The notes under the pieces: generated by a model
The model's database searches: none
What the model was told of the DNA's origin: nothing
What the model saw: the letters and a program-made list of their open reading frames with translations, nothing else
From: Gordionus sp. m RMFG-2023
Lineage: Eukaryota > Nematomorpha > Gordioida > Chordodea > Parachordodidae
Assembly (NCBI RefSeq): GCF_954871325.1
Contig: NC_088775.1
Coordinates: forward strand, 56,707,561 to 56,771,560
Length of the DNA: 64,000 nt
Direction of reading: 5' to 3'
Part shown: positions 10,110 to 22,010 of the stretch, piece after piece
Layout: each line of letters starts with the position of its first letter
Numbering within the stretch: the first letter of the stretch is position 1
Program-made: the position numbers and the translations under genes

Positions 10110-12260
10110 ATGAAACAGGTTACCAATAAAAATGGAATTTCCGATATACTCAGGCAATGGCGATCTTTTTTAAGTAGATTCGAAGACATATTCATGGATG
10201 CTCAGATCTCGGATATCGAAAAAGCTGGATCCTTTACAGGAAGATTACCAACGATGAATATATCAAGCTCAAATCAATATGTCTACCTACCTACTTCATC
10301 AATCAATCATTATTGGTTGAAAAATTTAGGTTATTACCTCCGAGGAAATCTACAAATTCGAACTTACAGGGTTCCCCATTCAAAAAAGGAAAAGTCGATA
10401 TAAAAAAGAAAAAGTTTCATTAATAAAAGGAAAAAGTTCGATCAAAAAAGGAAAAGGTCCAAACAAAAAAGGAAAAGTTCCAATCAAAAAAGGAAAAGTG
10501 TCAATCAAAAAAGGAAAATTCCCAAAAAGAAAGGAAAAAGTCTGATCAAAAAAGGAAAAATATCAAACAAAAAAGGAAAAGGTTCAATTAAAAAAGGAAA
10601 AGTGTCAAACAAAAAAAGGAAAAGGTCCAATCAAAAAATGAAAAGTGTCAATCGAAAAAGGAAAATTCCCAAAAGAAAAGGAAAAGTATCAATCAAAAAA
10701 GGAAAATTCCCATTCTTAAAAAAGGAAAATCGTAATTTTTTAAAAAAAATTATAAATTTTTCAATTTTTCTTAAATTTTTATTTATTTTTGTCATTCCTT
10801 CTTATTTTATTTCTAACTTTTTGCGATTTCTTTACTTTATTTGTATCTTTTCTCAATTAATTTTTTTTTACTATATTTTTTTTCAATTTTTTTTCTTCTC
10901 ATTTTTGATAATTCTTTTGTATTTTTAAAAATAATTTAAAAATTTAGGTTCATTTTTTAACAATTCTTTACGATTTTTTTCATCATACATATGTCGTAAT
11001 TTATGTAGGGATCATAACTATCCGGGATCTTCACGGGATTTAAAGGGATCCCTTTAAAATTACAATTTTTAAAGGATAAATTTTATTGTTATTCATTAAT
11101 TTTTAATGTTGATTTTTTTAGCCTTATGAAATAAGATATGTCTAATATAGGGTATCAATCGATAGCTAATCAAAAGATCTATTCAACTGAATCTATCCCC
11201 CATAATGGGCTGATCTAAGTCTTGGGGGGGGGGTGAGAAATATTTTTATCAACACAAAATATCGATATGGGTATTAAATAAAAGCTAATTTTATTATGAT
11301 TTGACTGAAAGTCTTCATTCTTGGTTTTTTAAAAAAATTAAAAAAAATTAAGATTTTCCATTTTGAATTGGAATTTTCCTTTTATGATTGACACTTTTCC
11401 TTTTCTTTTGGGAATTTTCCTTTTTCGATTGACACTTTTCCTTTTTTGATCGGACCTTTTCCTTTTATGATTGAAACTTTTCCTTTTTTGATTGGGACTT
11501 TTCCTTTTTTGAATGGGAAACCCTGTATTATTATTTAACGCAGCTGTACAAGGTAAAAATGAAAGTTACATAAATTGGGTAAGTAGATTATGCATTTTAA
11601 AAAATGAGTGTTTGCAAGATGATAGTAGAGTTATTGAAAAGTAAAAATTTCGTCAATCAGCAAAAATATTAGGCAAAAAATATGTTAAAAGAAAACATTA
11701 CATTAGCAGTAAGAGATCATTTTGAGGAGTTGGAATTAATAGAAAATATAATTGCTAAAGTTGAAAATATTTCTTTAAACGAAGATGAAACAACCGTGAA
11801 ACATTTAGAAAGGCAAAGAGGTAGAAAAACAGAAGAAAACTAACAGATGGTGAAATATGGAGACCATGACGAAAAACAAAATATACAATCTAATAAGGAT
11901 AACAGACAACAAAGGACAACAAGAAGCTATGACTTTCAAAGAAATAATTATCAAGGAAATAGTTACAACCCTAGATATCCGAATTATAATGCGAGTTATT
12001 ACAACAACGTCAGGGCAAACTACCCAAGATCCTGCAATAATTTTTCAAGATTCCATAATAGAACTAGTTATAATAACAATAACTATAATAACCATAGATT
12101 TAAAAATGATTATAATTACAGATATAACAATCATTATAACGATTCATGATTTATCCAAAGACATAACAATAATCATATTATTGGAAATCAAGTATGAAAT
12201 CAAGTATGCAATTGTAGATATCATAATAACGATAATAATTGATCACGATACACAAACAAA
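10110..12260 (+). pseudogene. Gag remains of fossil 2 (interrupted by a DNA transposon)
   Basis: Two blocks lie on either side of the nested element: 10,110-10,366 with a Gag-like W.SFLSRFEDIF stretch, and about 11,528-12,260, which ends in asparagine/tyrosine-rich low complexity. Family knowledge: such Asn-rich tails close many Ty3 Gag proteins. The region is broken and not translatable as one protein. Confidence 0.55.
10367..11525. mobile_element. Non-autonomous Tc1/mariner-type element with internal minisatellite ends
   Basis: Inverted ends CAGGGTTCCCCATTC (10,367) and GAATGGGAAACCCTG (ending 11,525) are flanked by TA on both sides (10,365-6, 11,526-7). The paired ends are built of about 21-bp tandem units (CAAAAAAGGAAAAGT plus a few variable bases), at least a dozen copies on the left (to about 10,735) and six on the right. 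The centre is T-rich with no transposase. CAGGGT ends plus TA duplication match the intact Tc1/mariner at 32,379. It interrupts the gag remains of LTR fossil 2, so it is younger. Confidence 0.8.
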
Positions 12261-12339
12261 GTAAACACTGTAAATATAGAAGGAGATAAAAGAAGATGAT
12301 AATGATAAATTAGAGAAAAAAGAATATAATTTATATAAT

Positions 12340-12597
12340 TTGGATATAAACTATATGGATTCTGATATAGATAACACAAATGATGTATATAAAGTTACAG
12401 TATATTTGAATGAAGTGCCTATATTAATGCAAATAGATACCGGTTCTAGATTCAGCATCCTATCGATTCATATTGCAAGAAAGATTGGAATAAAAATCTT
12501 AAATAAATCGGACACAAAATTAACTGGATACGATGAAAAAATGATAAAAGTATTAAGTACTGTCCAGCAAAATTCGAGGACAAAACTCAAATCTTAA
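12340..12597 (+). pseudogene. Retropepsin-like aspartic protease segment of fossil 2
   Basis: The segment contains the retropepsin active-site signature (IDTGSRFSILS; D-T-G followed by the usual hydrophobic strand) preceded by VYLNEVPILMQ, the typical flap-side strand. In Ty3 elements this protease releases Gag and Pol products. It is part of a broken element. Confidence 0.7.
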
Positions 12598-12959
12598 ATG
12601 CTTATGTGGTCCAAAGTGACAATATAATACTTTTGGGAAGGACCTGGATAACAGTTTTTGGAAATATACTAGATATTGTGAATCTAGTCGAGGAAGATTA
12701 TGACAATACTTTACAAGAATTAATACCGCAAACAAATACAGAAGAGATAATACAAAAGATAGATGGTAAAATAATTGATGACAAATTTTGCGACATACCA
12801 ATAAATTTTAAAAGAATAGTTAAAGAAACTAGTATTGATAAAGAATTAATGGAAGTAATTAACAATATAAAGAATCATGAACAGATAAAGAATAAAACAT
12901 ATAAAAATATGGTTGGAACTGAGCTTAATTAAAGATTGTGATTTTAAAGAAAATAAGAT

Positions 12960-13215
12960 TATAATACTAAAATATGAGAAAAGAGAGTAGGTGCTGGAAA
13001 AACGAAATCATTAGCGAGAGATTATTTGTGGTGGCCTGGTTTAAATGCAGAAATAGATAGGGAGGTAAAAAATTGTGATACATATAATAAATATGTATGC
13101 AGACAATCCTCACAATATACAAAATCGATGGGAAAAAAACAACAAAAATATTCGAACGTGTGCACATAGACTTTATGCAATTTGAAGATATAATTTTTGG
13201 CATGTATTGACGCAT
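12960..13215 (+). pseudogene. Integrase-like segment of fossil 2
   Basis: A stretch with YLWWPGLNAEI, typical of the H2C2 zinc-binding region, is followed at a normal distance by a V-H-I-D-F stretch, the start of a Ty3 integrase core. The fragment is degenerate, and the rest of the core was not recognised. Confidence 0.55.
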
Positions 13216-13848
13216 TTAGCAAATTCCTTATTATTAGACGTGATGGGTGACAAAGTTTGGTATAAAACATTCAAGGAAAACAATTGGGACAAAGGTACAG
13301 TAACAGGTAAAGATAGGAATTTATCGTATGAAATAGATACTTGAAACAAAATTATAGACATTTAGACCAGATCAAAAAAAGGTCAACGAATATTATACCC
13401 CTTAATAATGGTGCACAAATGTTAATAACAATACCTTATACTTTAAATTTTAGAAGGGGGGAAGAAGTGACGATGAACCAATATGACATCAAAGTATACA
13501 AGTGCAAGATCAGAGTCAACAGTCAAAGACCAATCAGAAATATAATATTGCCTAAAAAATTCGAAAATTTCATAAATGTATATATAAAAAAAATTAAAAA
13601 AAGATATATAATAAATAATAAAATATTTTTTTTTTGTTATAAGAATTTTTAAATTTAAAATAAACTTTCAATAGCTTATACTATATAAACAAGATTTTTT
13701 TTGTGGATGAAAACTAATGAAATATACTAGTGATGACTAACGATAACTATCACAATCAACAAACGACAAAAGACAATAAATGACGAAGAAACCAATAAGC
13801 AAGAAAAACGATAAGATGATAGACAGAGGGCGAAAACAAAGGGTGAAA

Positions 13849-14175
13849 TGTTAAGTAGTTGTAATTGTTTATTTTATTTATAATTCTCTCATAAACTACT
13901 TTTTTTTTGTTTTGGTAACGACATTCAAAATTTAAATTGTTTTTCTTTTTTTTACTTGTTTTGTTTTGGTAATGAGATTCCAAAATTTAAATTGTTTTCT
14001 TTTTTTTATGAACTACATTAATTCTAATTGTGATTGACATTATATTAGTTACAAATTTTATTAAAAAAATATAGAATTTTATTTTATATTGTCAGTGAAA
14101 AATAAAATTGATTCTATAATAAAATAAAAATGATAATCACAATTTCTCTGAATACCAATTTTTCAGAACACATCA
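13849..14175 (+). repeat. 3' LTR of fossil 2
   Basis: Same ends as the 5' LTR but about 80 bp longer, because a segment around TTTTGGTAA.GA.ATTC is present twice (about 13,890-13,990). Confidence 0.7.
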
Positions 14176-14269
14176 ATTCAATATAACTAATATTTTTTTT
14201 CAAAGTAACACTCAAAATGACAGATGACATTTTATCCTCTTTTTATTGAATTGATAAAAATATTTTGAT

Positions 14270-14506
14270 ATGATTGCAACTATAGAAGATTTGAAAATTC
14301 AAATTCTTTGTCTACAAAATGAGATAAATAATGTCAAAACAGCAGCTAAGCTATACAATAATCAAAAGGAAGAAGAATATAAAAGAAAAAAAAAGGATTA
14401 TGATGAAGAACTATTTTTTTTACGAAATATAGTCAATGGTAATGATTATTTCCTTTATTATATAATTCGATAATTTTTATTAGATAATGTAAAAACCATC
14501 ACTTAA
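14270..14506 (+). CDS. Small coiled-coil protein, two-exon candidate gene
   Basis: Exon 1 (14,270-14,438) starts at an ATG and encodes about 56 residues rich in Glu/Lys: EDLKIQILCLQNEI, then a KEEEYKRKKKDYDEEL helix typical of a coiled coil. A GT-TAG intron of 45 nt (14,439-14,483) restores the frame to a short exon 2 ending TAA at 14,504-14,506, giving about 63 residues. Intron size and TAG acceptor match those in the transposases here. Without the intron the frame runs on for another 10 codons (67 aa). No family recognised. It lies just after the 3' LTR of fossil 2. It could be the remnant of a larger gene. Confidence 0.35.
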
Positions 14507-15963
14507 TTAAGATTAATATTTTACATTTTTAATATTACTGAATTTGGATCATATGACTAATTTTATTCAATTTTCTATTATAACATTACTCCTTTTGTTA
14601 ATTACCATATAATTGTTGCTTGCATAAATTAAAATCATAACTCAAATATAAAAATAATAACAAATTTTGCTCTAATATTTTTCGGGGTTCACTCTCAAGA
14701 AATACATTTGTAAAAAAAAATATTTTAAATATAAATACAAAATACCTATAAAAAAATTTAAATACAAATACCTTGATGGATACTTTATTAAAGTCGTTTT
14801 TATACTACCATTATCAATTACATTGTGGACACAGAATATATCTATAATATTTGATAAAATAAAGCAAACATAAAAAAGGTTGAATAAATCTCATTTAAAA
14901 ATTAAAAAAAAACAGGAATTTTAATATTATCTAATATATACCTTATTTAGCATATTAATTAAATTGGCAAAACTATTTATTATAGCAAAATAGACAAACA
15001 ATATCTTCGAAAAAATTTATATCCTTGGTTCACTTGTAAATATCTATTTTATATACAAGGAGAAATGGATAAATGTTAATTTTTTTGATAAATTGAATCA
15101 CAAATTTTATATATAAAGAAATTAATTGTGAATTTAAATTTATAATAAAAAAGGTATTTGTATTCTTCTGGAATTGTGAAATCATAATAAATATACACAT
15201 ACTGATAAAATCTAGCCTGGATTTAAAAAAAAAATTATATTCACCCTGGCCCAGATTTTTGTGGCCTATAAAAATAAATTTTTGGCTCAACCTAGATGTA
15301 TAAAATTTTTTTGATAAAATGGTTTTGAAATGATATAGCTATATGAGAAATGAATGAATGTGATATATTATTCAATCTTGCAAGAATTATTAAATATATA
15401 TTTTTTTATCTATTTATTTTATATATAATTTAATATAAATATATAATAATCATGATTTAATATATTCAGCCAGGCATATTATTTTTTTTTGCAGGCCATT
15501 TCTTTAAATTTTTTTAGGCCTGGCCCATGTACCTGGCTTTGGGCCATGCTAGGTCTGCAAGTTTGTTAAATATGAAATACTTTTTTTAGTATTTAAAATA
15601 CCAAAATACTTTCTAAAATATTCAAATAAATATCTAAATACTAAAATATATTTGTATTTAGTATTTTAAAAACAGGTATTTGCATTATTGCTCAACCCTT
15701 AATGCAAGAACTTCTACTCTGGGGGGGGCATATGACACAAGATTCAAATTAAGGAGGGGTAGGTAGTTATGAAGATTTTATCAATAAAATAGAGGGGAGG
15801 GGGTAATGTGGTAGTTTTGATTTGGATTTCCTTTTTTTTCTCCAAATTTTGATTTTAATTCCCTTATTTTAATTAAGAGAGAAGGGGGATTTTTTGGGGT
15901 AATATTTTGCCAATGAGTTATTGGGGAGGGATGTAAAAGCTCCTAAAAATGTATAATGTAAAC
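14507..15963. other. AT-rich region with degenerate element ends, no gene
   Basis: A possible hAT-like pair has weakly matching ends: GGGGTTCACTCTCAAG near 14,685 and the inverse AGGGTTGAGCAATAATG ending near 15,703. Both are followed inside by AAATACAAATACC-type repeats, but I see no TSD. Fragments of the GGCC-repeat family (CCAGGC, GGCCTGGCCCATG) lie at 15,235-15,290 and 15,470-15,560. From 15,706 to 15,963 I see only G-runs and spacer. Confidence 0.35.
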
Positions 15964-16359
15964 CATTCCATTAGTGCTGTAAACGTTACTACAAAAAAGA
16001 AACGCGTTACCGTTACTCGTTATATCTGAAAAAGGAACCCGTTACCGTTACCTTTTCAAAAAAGGAACGCGCGTTATTAACTTTTCAAAAAAGTAACGGG
16101 CTATTCGTTACTTAAAAAAATTAAATATATACAAAAAAAATATTTACTTTTTACCGGCAATATATAATAAAATAAAACTATACAAAAAGAATATATAAGA
16201 TCGTTTTATAAAAAAAATATTCATATATTTAATTATAATATAAATAAAATTATACAAAAATAATATATTATAAGATAACATCTTTATGTAACAATTTTTT
16301 ATTTATTTTTAGTAACAATTGATTTCAAAATTTTGATCAGACAAACAAGAGCGCTTAGT

Positions 16360-16469
16360 ACTTAATACAGCTGGTTAAATAATGGGATGTTATAGTAATC
16401 AATAATAAATAAGATCTATGAAATTCTCTGTAAAATTTTGTTATTGGATAAATCCTGGCTACGCCACTA
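16360..16469. repeat. Dispersed repeat, partner at 58,470-58,560, ending in a hAT-like terminus
   Basis: GGTTAAATAATGGGATGTTAT and GAAATTCTCTGTAAAATTTT recur near 58,475-58,555 in the same order. The copy here runs into GGATAAATCCTGGCTACGCC and ACTA (16,469), whose inverse TAGTGGCGTAGCCAGG resembles a hAT end. Confidence 0.55.
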
Positions 16470-16489
16470 TTTTATATCATATGGGATTC

Positions 16490-16940
16490 GGAATCCCAAC
16501 GTAAGGATTCAACTTGAATCCTACGTTTTATTCGGGATATTTTTTTTAAAATATTATTTTAAAAATATTTAAAAATATTCCGAATCCCCATGAAAAAAAA
16601 AAATAAATAATATAATTATTTTTCTTCTCTCTTTTTGCGGCTGGCACCATATAATAGGCCAAAATAAGGGATTTAAAAAGAGAATTTAAAAAAAAGTAAA
16701 TAGCATAAAATTAAGGCATATAATGAATGAAAAGGGATGAGGTTAAGACTTTTTTGTTTTAAAAAATATATTTATAAAAAATCCGAATTATTGCAACAAT
16801 TATTCAATGCAATATGGCATTTAGTTGAACATTTAAGCAGGGACCCGAACCGTTATTTATAATGGTTCAGTTTTACGGTTCAGTATATAAAAAATTATTA
16901 TGGTTTATTTTTCTGGATGCCGTTTTTAAAAATCAATTAT
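16490..16940. repeat. Left arm of a large inverted repeat
   Basis: This arm matches, in inverse order, 31,985-32,300 and 34,110-34,315: GGGATTCG...GGATTCAA..TTGAATCC..CGTTTTATTCGGGAT, then the AAATAAGGGATTTAAAAAG block, then GAATTATTGCAACAATTATT, then GGGACCCGAACCGTTATT. Its partner is interrupted by a Tc1/mariner element and a local duplication. Confidence 0.75.
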
Positions 16941-17723
16941 GAATAAGGAAAAATACTATGTATCTTTAGGTTGAGCCAAATAAGGTCAGACTCATTTAGA
17001 GATTGTTAAAACTAAATTATTTATATAACGAACAAATTTTAAGTTGAGATTATCAAAATGTTTTTTTAAAAAAAGGCTAAGGACCAATATATATTTTTAT
17101 TTAGTAATTTTATTACATATTTTTATATAGTTTTAATATTTTAGTATTTATCATTTTTTTTAAAATCATACAAATATCAATATTTTCAAAATAAAATTAA
17201 AAAAAAAACAAATAACAACAATGGCGATATTTTGAAGTTTTGGAAACAGGAAAATTTATTTCCTTTTTTAAGAAAATTAGAGAGATTTGTCAGCCCTGGC
17301 GAATTGGGCTTCTAGTGAAAAGTTATTTTTTATAGCCAATCGCCTATTAGAGGAACGTACACAATTGAAATAAAAAAAAATAGACAGTCTTCTTTTTCTA
17401 AGTAAAAATTTGGATTTATAATATGTACTTATTTTTTGTTATTATGGATTATGGAATTAAAGAAATAAATAAAATAAATTCAAAAAAGTGTAAAAAATTA
17501 TAGCATTAAAGTTTTGAAAAATTTAAAAACACCGTTAGTTTTCGGGCGTGAAATAAAATATTTTTTTCGTAAGCGGGCAGGTTGGGTCGAAATTTTTTTA
17601 GTGGTAAGCGTGAATGGGCGTGAATATTTTCATTGCCACATTTAATTTAATTTATTTTATTTTATTTTATTACATTTAATTTATATTAAAACCATTTTTT
17701 CGTGTATTTATTTAATGAAAAAA

Positions 17724-17950
17724 TAGTGTTGTTAAAAAGTCGAATTCACCCGAGTCGATAGTCGAATTAGTCGACTCACTGAAGTCGTGAACTCGAGTCG
17801 AGAACTCAAGTCGACTTAAGTCGTAAACTCAAGTTCGAGAACTCAAGTTGTGAACTCAAGTCAACTCGAATCGTGAACTCCAGTCAACTCGAGTCATGAA
17901 CTCAAGTCGACTTGAGTTGAGAACATGAGTTTTCCACTTGAGTAGTGAAC
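17724..17950. mobile_element. Orphan hAT left terminus with GTCGA repeats
   Basis: TAGTGTTGTTAAAAAGTCGA begins at 17,724 and runs into about 200 bp of GTCGA/ACTCGAGTC repeats. The 8 flanking bases (TGAAAAAA) match no right end in the window. A 119-bp array in the matching orientation follows (18,240-19,135). Confidence 0.6.
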
Positions 17951-18239
17951 TAAAGTTGATTAGAGGACGAATATTTCGAATAGGTATTGTATAATATTAT
18001 TTTTGTTACAATTAATTTGTGGTTTTCATGCAAAAATTTTAAGCAAAATTTAAATTGATAAGAATTTAAAATCTTCTTTTTTAATTATTTTTTTTGTGAA
18101 TTATTAATCTTTTTAGTTGAAATCTTTTATGGGTTTATTTTTATCATTTTTGTAAAATTATCTATTTTTTTTAAGTATATTAAAAGAACTAGTTTAAATA
18201 ATTTATAAATATTATATTAAATTTTTATGTTATTTTACA

Positions 18240-19135
18240 TGATCGTCTTATAATATTTTAATGTGACAATTGTCATGATATTTTTTAACATTTTTGAAAT
18301 TTTTGGTACATAAGGGTAAAAATATAATTTATATTATAAATATGTTAAATTATAAATTTAATGATGATGTTCCTTTGTAAAAATGACAAATATCATAATC
18401 TGTATTTTAAAATATATTAGTTTATTTTTGACGCTAATGGGTAAAAATATATGTAAATATGTTAAATTAAAATTTCAGTGAAGATGTACCCTAGATAAGT
18501 GACAATTGTCATAATCGTCATTTTAAAAGTTTTTTGAAATTTTTTGACGCATATAGGTAAAAATATAGATTGTAAATACGTTTAAGTAAAAATTCAGTGA
18601 AGTTTACCATAGATATGTGACAATTGTCATAATCGTTATTTTTGAACTTTTTTGAATTTTTTTTAAAGTAAATAGGTAAAAATATATATTGTAAATATGT
18701 TAAATTAAAATTTCAATGAAGATGTACCATAGAAAGTGACAATTGTCATAATTGTTATTTTTGAACTTTTTTGAATTTTTTTAAAGTAAATCGGTAAAAA
18801 TATATATTGTAAAAATGTTAAATTAAAATTTCAGTGAAGATCTACCATAGAAAAGTGATAATTGTCATAATCGTTATTTTTGAACTTTTTTGAATTTTTT
18901 TAAAGTAAATCGGTAAAAATATATATTGTAAAAATGTTAAATAAAAATTTCAGTTGAAGATATACCATAGAAAAGTGACAATTGTCATAATCGCTATTTT
19001 TGAACTTTTTTGAATTTTTTTAAAGTAAATAGGTAAAAATATATATTGTAAATATGTTAAATTAAAATTTCAGTGAAGATATACCATAGAGAGTGACAAT
19101 TGTCATAATCGTTATTTTTGAACTTTTTTGTTAAA
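18240..19135. repeat. 119-bp array, second locus (inverted relative to 2.0 kb)
   Basis: About seven or eight units contain the inverse of the 2.0-kb unit: GTGACAATTGTCATAATCG, then TTTTTGAACTTTTTTG, then ATATATTGTAAATATG, then CAGTGAAGATGTACCATAGA. GACAATTGTC falls near 18,264, 18,500, 18,617, 18,737, 18,977 and 19,094. Confidence 0.9.
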
Positions 19136-19581
19136 ACGAGGTGATTTTTAGCATACGCCCGTTTATCTTATTAGGCGAGGAGGAGAGCACACTTTTTAAT
19201 TATAAAACCATTTAAATTTGAAAGTAAGGAGATTGATTTGTAAATCTTTTCTTGATATGAAAACTATTTAAATAAAAAATTAAGTTTTGTTAATTGGTTA
19301 ATTGTGTAACCCCCAGACCCGTGGTTTCGGTATAAAAATTGATAAACCAGCTCTGATCACGAGCCTCTGGAAAAGACCCGGGGTTCACACACTTAATCGC
19401 CACGCCTAAAAACTGCGAACATGTATTTTCTTTAAAAAATATTACAAAACGATACTGAATTTGTTATTATTTATATAATGTATTTAAGAATAAATGTGAG
19501 TGGGGGGATTAACTAAACCTTTTTTCGCAAAATCGATTTTCATAATTCTTCCTCAAAAAAAATTTTTCTCGCAATTGATCA
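19136..19581. other. Spacer with a short G/C-rich island
   Basis: 19,305-19,395 holds CCCAGACCCGTGGTTTCGG and AAGACCCGGGGTTCACACAC, which looks like a fragment of a transposon end. No gene or pairing partner seen. Confidence 0.3.
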
Positions 19582-19589
19582 GACGTAGC

Positions 19590-20849
19590 TAGTGATGTTA
19601 AGGTAACGTAACTAGTTACATTTTGGCTAAAAAATAACTGTAACTAGTTATATTTTTAAAATTGTAACTAGTAACTGTAACTAGTTAAAATTTTTGAAAT
19701 GTTATGCCAAAAGTAACAAAAGTAACTAGTTACTTTTAAAGATATATTCAAATAATTAATTTTATTTTTAATATGTTGTAATAAATTAATTTTAAAGTAA
19801 TAAATTAATTTTAAATTTAATTTATTTTTTAAATTAAATTTATTAATTTAAAATTTTGTGAAAATGTCTGATTGTTCCCAACAATAACACAAATACTTAT
19901 ATGTATGGCAGATGTGCAGGGATTAAAATATTGTCAACCTCTAAAGAATACTATATTAGCTAGTATTGAAAAAAGGTAACTAAAATCAAATAATTATTTA
20001 TAAATTAATAATATCATGTTATAGGTTTAATAATCTTTTTGATAATGACAACATCATTGCTGTAATTCTTCACCCTTTATTTAAAACTGACTGGCCTTGG
20101 ATTAGGCAAGAAAGGAATAAAGCAAAAAAGGAGGAAATTTTAAATTTAATAAATACCTTAATACCTCAAAGTGAATCTTAGACGAATGAATCATGCTCAA
20201 AACCAACATCACTTGATGTAGTTGGATTTTTTGACCTAAAGCGCCAAAATATTCTGGATAATGAACTTATAGAAAACTTTATCAAATCTAATAACAACAC
20301 TTTTTCTTTATATAACTATTTTCCAAAGTTAAAATTACTCTTTATTAAATATAATGTTGTTCTAACATCAAGTGCTCCCGTAGAGCGCTTATTCAGTCTA
20401 GGTAAGCTCATTTTTGGAGATAAACGAGCACGTCTCCTAGATAATAACTTTGAAATTAATTTGTTGTTAAAAGCAAATAAATATTTATTAGATTCTAATT
20501 TTTATGAAAAATAAATGTTTTTTTTTCAATGCATATATATATTTTTATATTCGATGTAAATATTCAATTTTACGATATTTTTTTATATAGATAAATTGTA
20601 TATTATTTTAAATAACTGATTATACTTTGTTTATCCTAATTTTTTTTTATATTAAATAAATGCATTCAATAAATAAATAATGCGCATATGAAGGATGTAT
20701 AAAGTAAGTAACTAGTTACTTTTGAAAATAACTGTATAACTAGTTACTTTTGTAAAAATGTAACTAGTAACTGTTACAAGTTATGTTTTTGCCAATGTAA
20801 CTAGTAACTGTAACAAGTTAAGTTTTAAAAGTAACTTTTAACATCACTA
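19590..20849 (+). mobile_element. hAT element (1260 bp) with perfect TSD and partial transposase
   Basis: Ends TAGTGATGTTAA (19,590) and TTAACATCACTA (20,849) are flanked by exact GACGTAGC at 19,582-19,589 and 20,850-20,857. Both ends carry GTAACTAGTTAC repeats over 100-150 bp. The interior keeps the 3' part of a spliced transposase gene (19,905-20,514). It is an internally deleted copy. A diverged fragment of its 3' end lies at 26,410-26,600. Confidence 0.9.
19905..20514 (+). pseudogene. hAT transposase 3' part with one 49-nt intron
   Basis: Exon 1 (from ATG 19,905) reads QGLKYCQPLKNTILASIEKR. The intron is 19,976-20,024 (GTAACT...TTATAG), after which the frame continues FNNLFDNDNIIAVILHPLFK, WPWIRQERNKAKKEEILNLI. 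An in-frame stop lies near 20,180, and the frame then resumes to the dimerisation motif ([20 protein letters not shown]) and [14 protein letters not shown] before TAA at 20,512. It lacks the DNA-binding and catalytic N-terminal part. Apart from the single internal stop, the C-terminal half is well kept, so decay is recent relative to its neighbours. Confidence 0.8.
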
Positions 20850-20857
20850 GACGTAGC

Positions 20858-21430
20858 ATGTTTTCTTTAAAAGTCAAAACAAATCTTTTTCTCTTTTAAT
20901 AATTTTTTTCAAAAAGGCAAAAACATAGCCATTCATGGCACATTTCCCCTATAATGTCAATATTATTTTTAATTTCATATAATAAAATATCGAATCCCGG
21001 AAAAAACCCCCGAAAAAACCTCGGAATAAAAACCTCCTGTTAGGACCTAATAATATCGATATATTTTTATTTGGATTTAATAAAGTATAGGCAAATTAGT
21101 ATTTTAGAAAAAATTATTATAGAAATATAATTTAATCATAATTTTTTTTAGGCCCCAATTCATTATTTAAAGATTACTCATGTTCAAATTGGTACTGGGA
21201 CAAAAAAATACCCCAGAAATATAACCCATGTATTATTAATTTTCGTAAAAATTATTTGCTATAGTAATAAATACAATATCCATCCTTAATTACTATATTA
21301 AGTTTACTAAATTTGACAAAATTTGCAATAAAATCTGTTTATTTTATTGAAAAATCATTATGTATATACAAATTTAATAATTTAGATAATAATTATATCG
21401 GTTAACATCAAATAAAGGTTAAAATCGCCC
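20858..21430. other. AT-rich spacer, no gene seen
   Basis: Contains a short run of C/G-flanked AAAA blocks near 20,995-21,030 and nothing else recognisable. Confidence 0.45.
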
Positions 21431-21436
21431 TCATAA

Positions 21437-22010
21437 AATCTAATCTGGAAGGCTTTGCACCCTATCACGGTATTCCTCGCAAAGTTTCTTTAACCGAATC
21501 TGGGTATTATAACTGCGATTTTGTCCAACTACCTTCACGCCATCGTTCAAGTTTGGTTTCATCGGCAGCAACCTCGCATTTCATTTTATTAATCAATACC
21601 CAAATTGATGGGCGTTTATTTCCAACTAGATATGAAAAATGATGATCCCAACCTTCGCATTGATTATTTGTGGGTTCTTCATCAGATAGGGTGCTCTCAT
21701 TCATGTTCCAAGTTTCTGGAGGAAATCGAGGCCTTCGACGTGTCTGGGATTGAGAATTGCTTCTTGTGACCTCCCTTGACTTCATTGATGTAATTTTTAT
21801 CGAAATATTCAAGAATATCTTTACCATTGGTCGGGGTAACTGATCTCAGGAATGCCATTTCATTGCCCATATTACATAAAGGAACAAAAGCCGTCCCTCA
21901 TGCCACAAAAGAAGCTTAGGGCTTCATCGGTTCTGTATTGGCTTTTCAGACCTAGCTTTTGTAGTTTTTATGGGTACTTTGACACAAATGGTAAATCATC
22001 CTCTCATTAT
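21437..22010 (-). pseudogene. MULE-type transposase, C-terminal part (relic)
   Basis: Reading the minus strand from about 22,000: YHLCQSTHKNYK, then GLKSQYRTDEALSFFCGMRD (frame changes between), an Arg/Ser-rich stretch with RRRPRFPPETWN, then TNNQCEGWDHHFSYLVGNKR, PSIWVLINKMKCEVAADE, and finally, after another frame change, IRLKKLCEEYRDRVQSLPD and a stop. As I recall it, the 'FHLCQS.WRKIQ.LGL', 'TNN..EGWH..F...VG..HPS.W.LI..LK.E' order is the segment downstream of the MULE DDE domain. At least two frameshifts; the catalytic part is absent. Confidence 0.6.

Larger units (their letters stand above)
9815..14175 (+). mobile_element. Ty3-type LTR retrotransposon fossil 2 (4.4 kb, with a nested DNA transposon)
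   Basis: Two LTRs share the start TGTTAAG.AGTTGTAAT and the end GAACACATCA (9815-10,060 and 13,849-14,175). An AAAACAAAGGGTGAAA tract precedes the 3' LTR. In order, the interior shows Gag remains, a retropepsin-like segment, and an integrase-like segment (zinc-binding part, then catalytic start). Reverse transcriptase and RNase H are not recognisable, so a large part of pol is gone. Protease preceding integrase, with the integrase style seen, suggests Ty3/gypsy. It is broken many times over. A Tc1/mariner-type element (10,367-11,525) sits in gag. LTR divergence and an internal duplication in the 3' LTR indicate considerable age. Confidence 0.8.
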
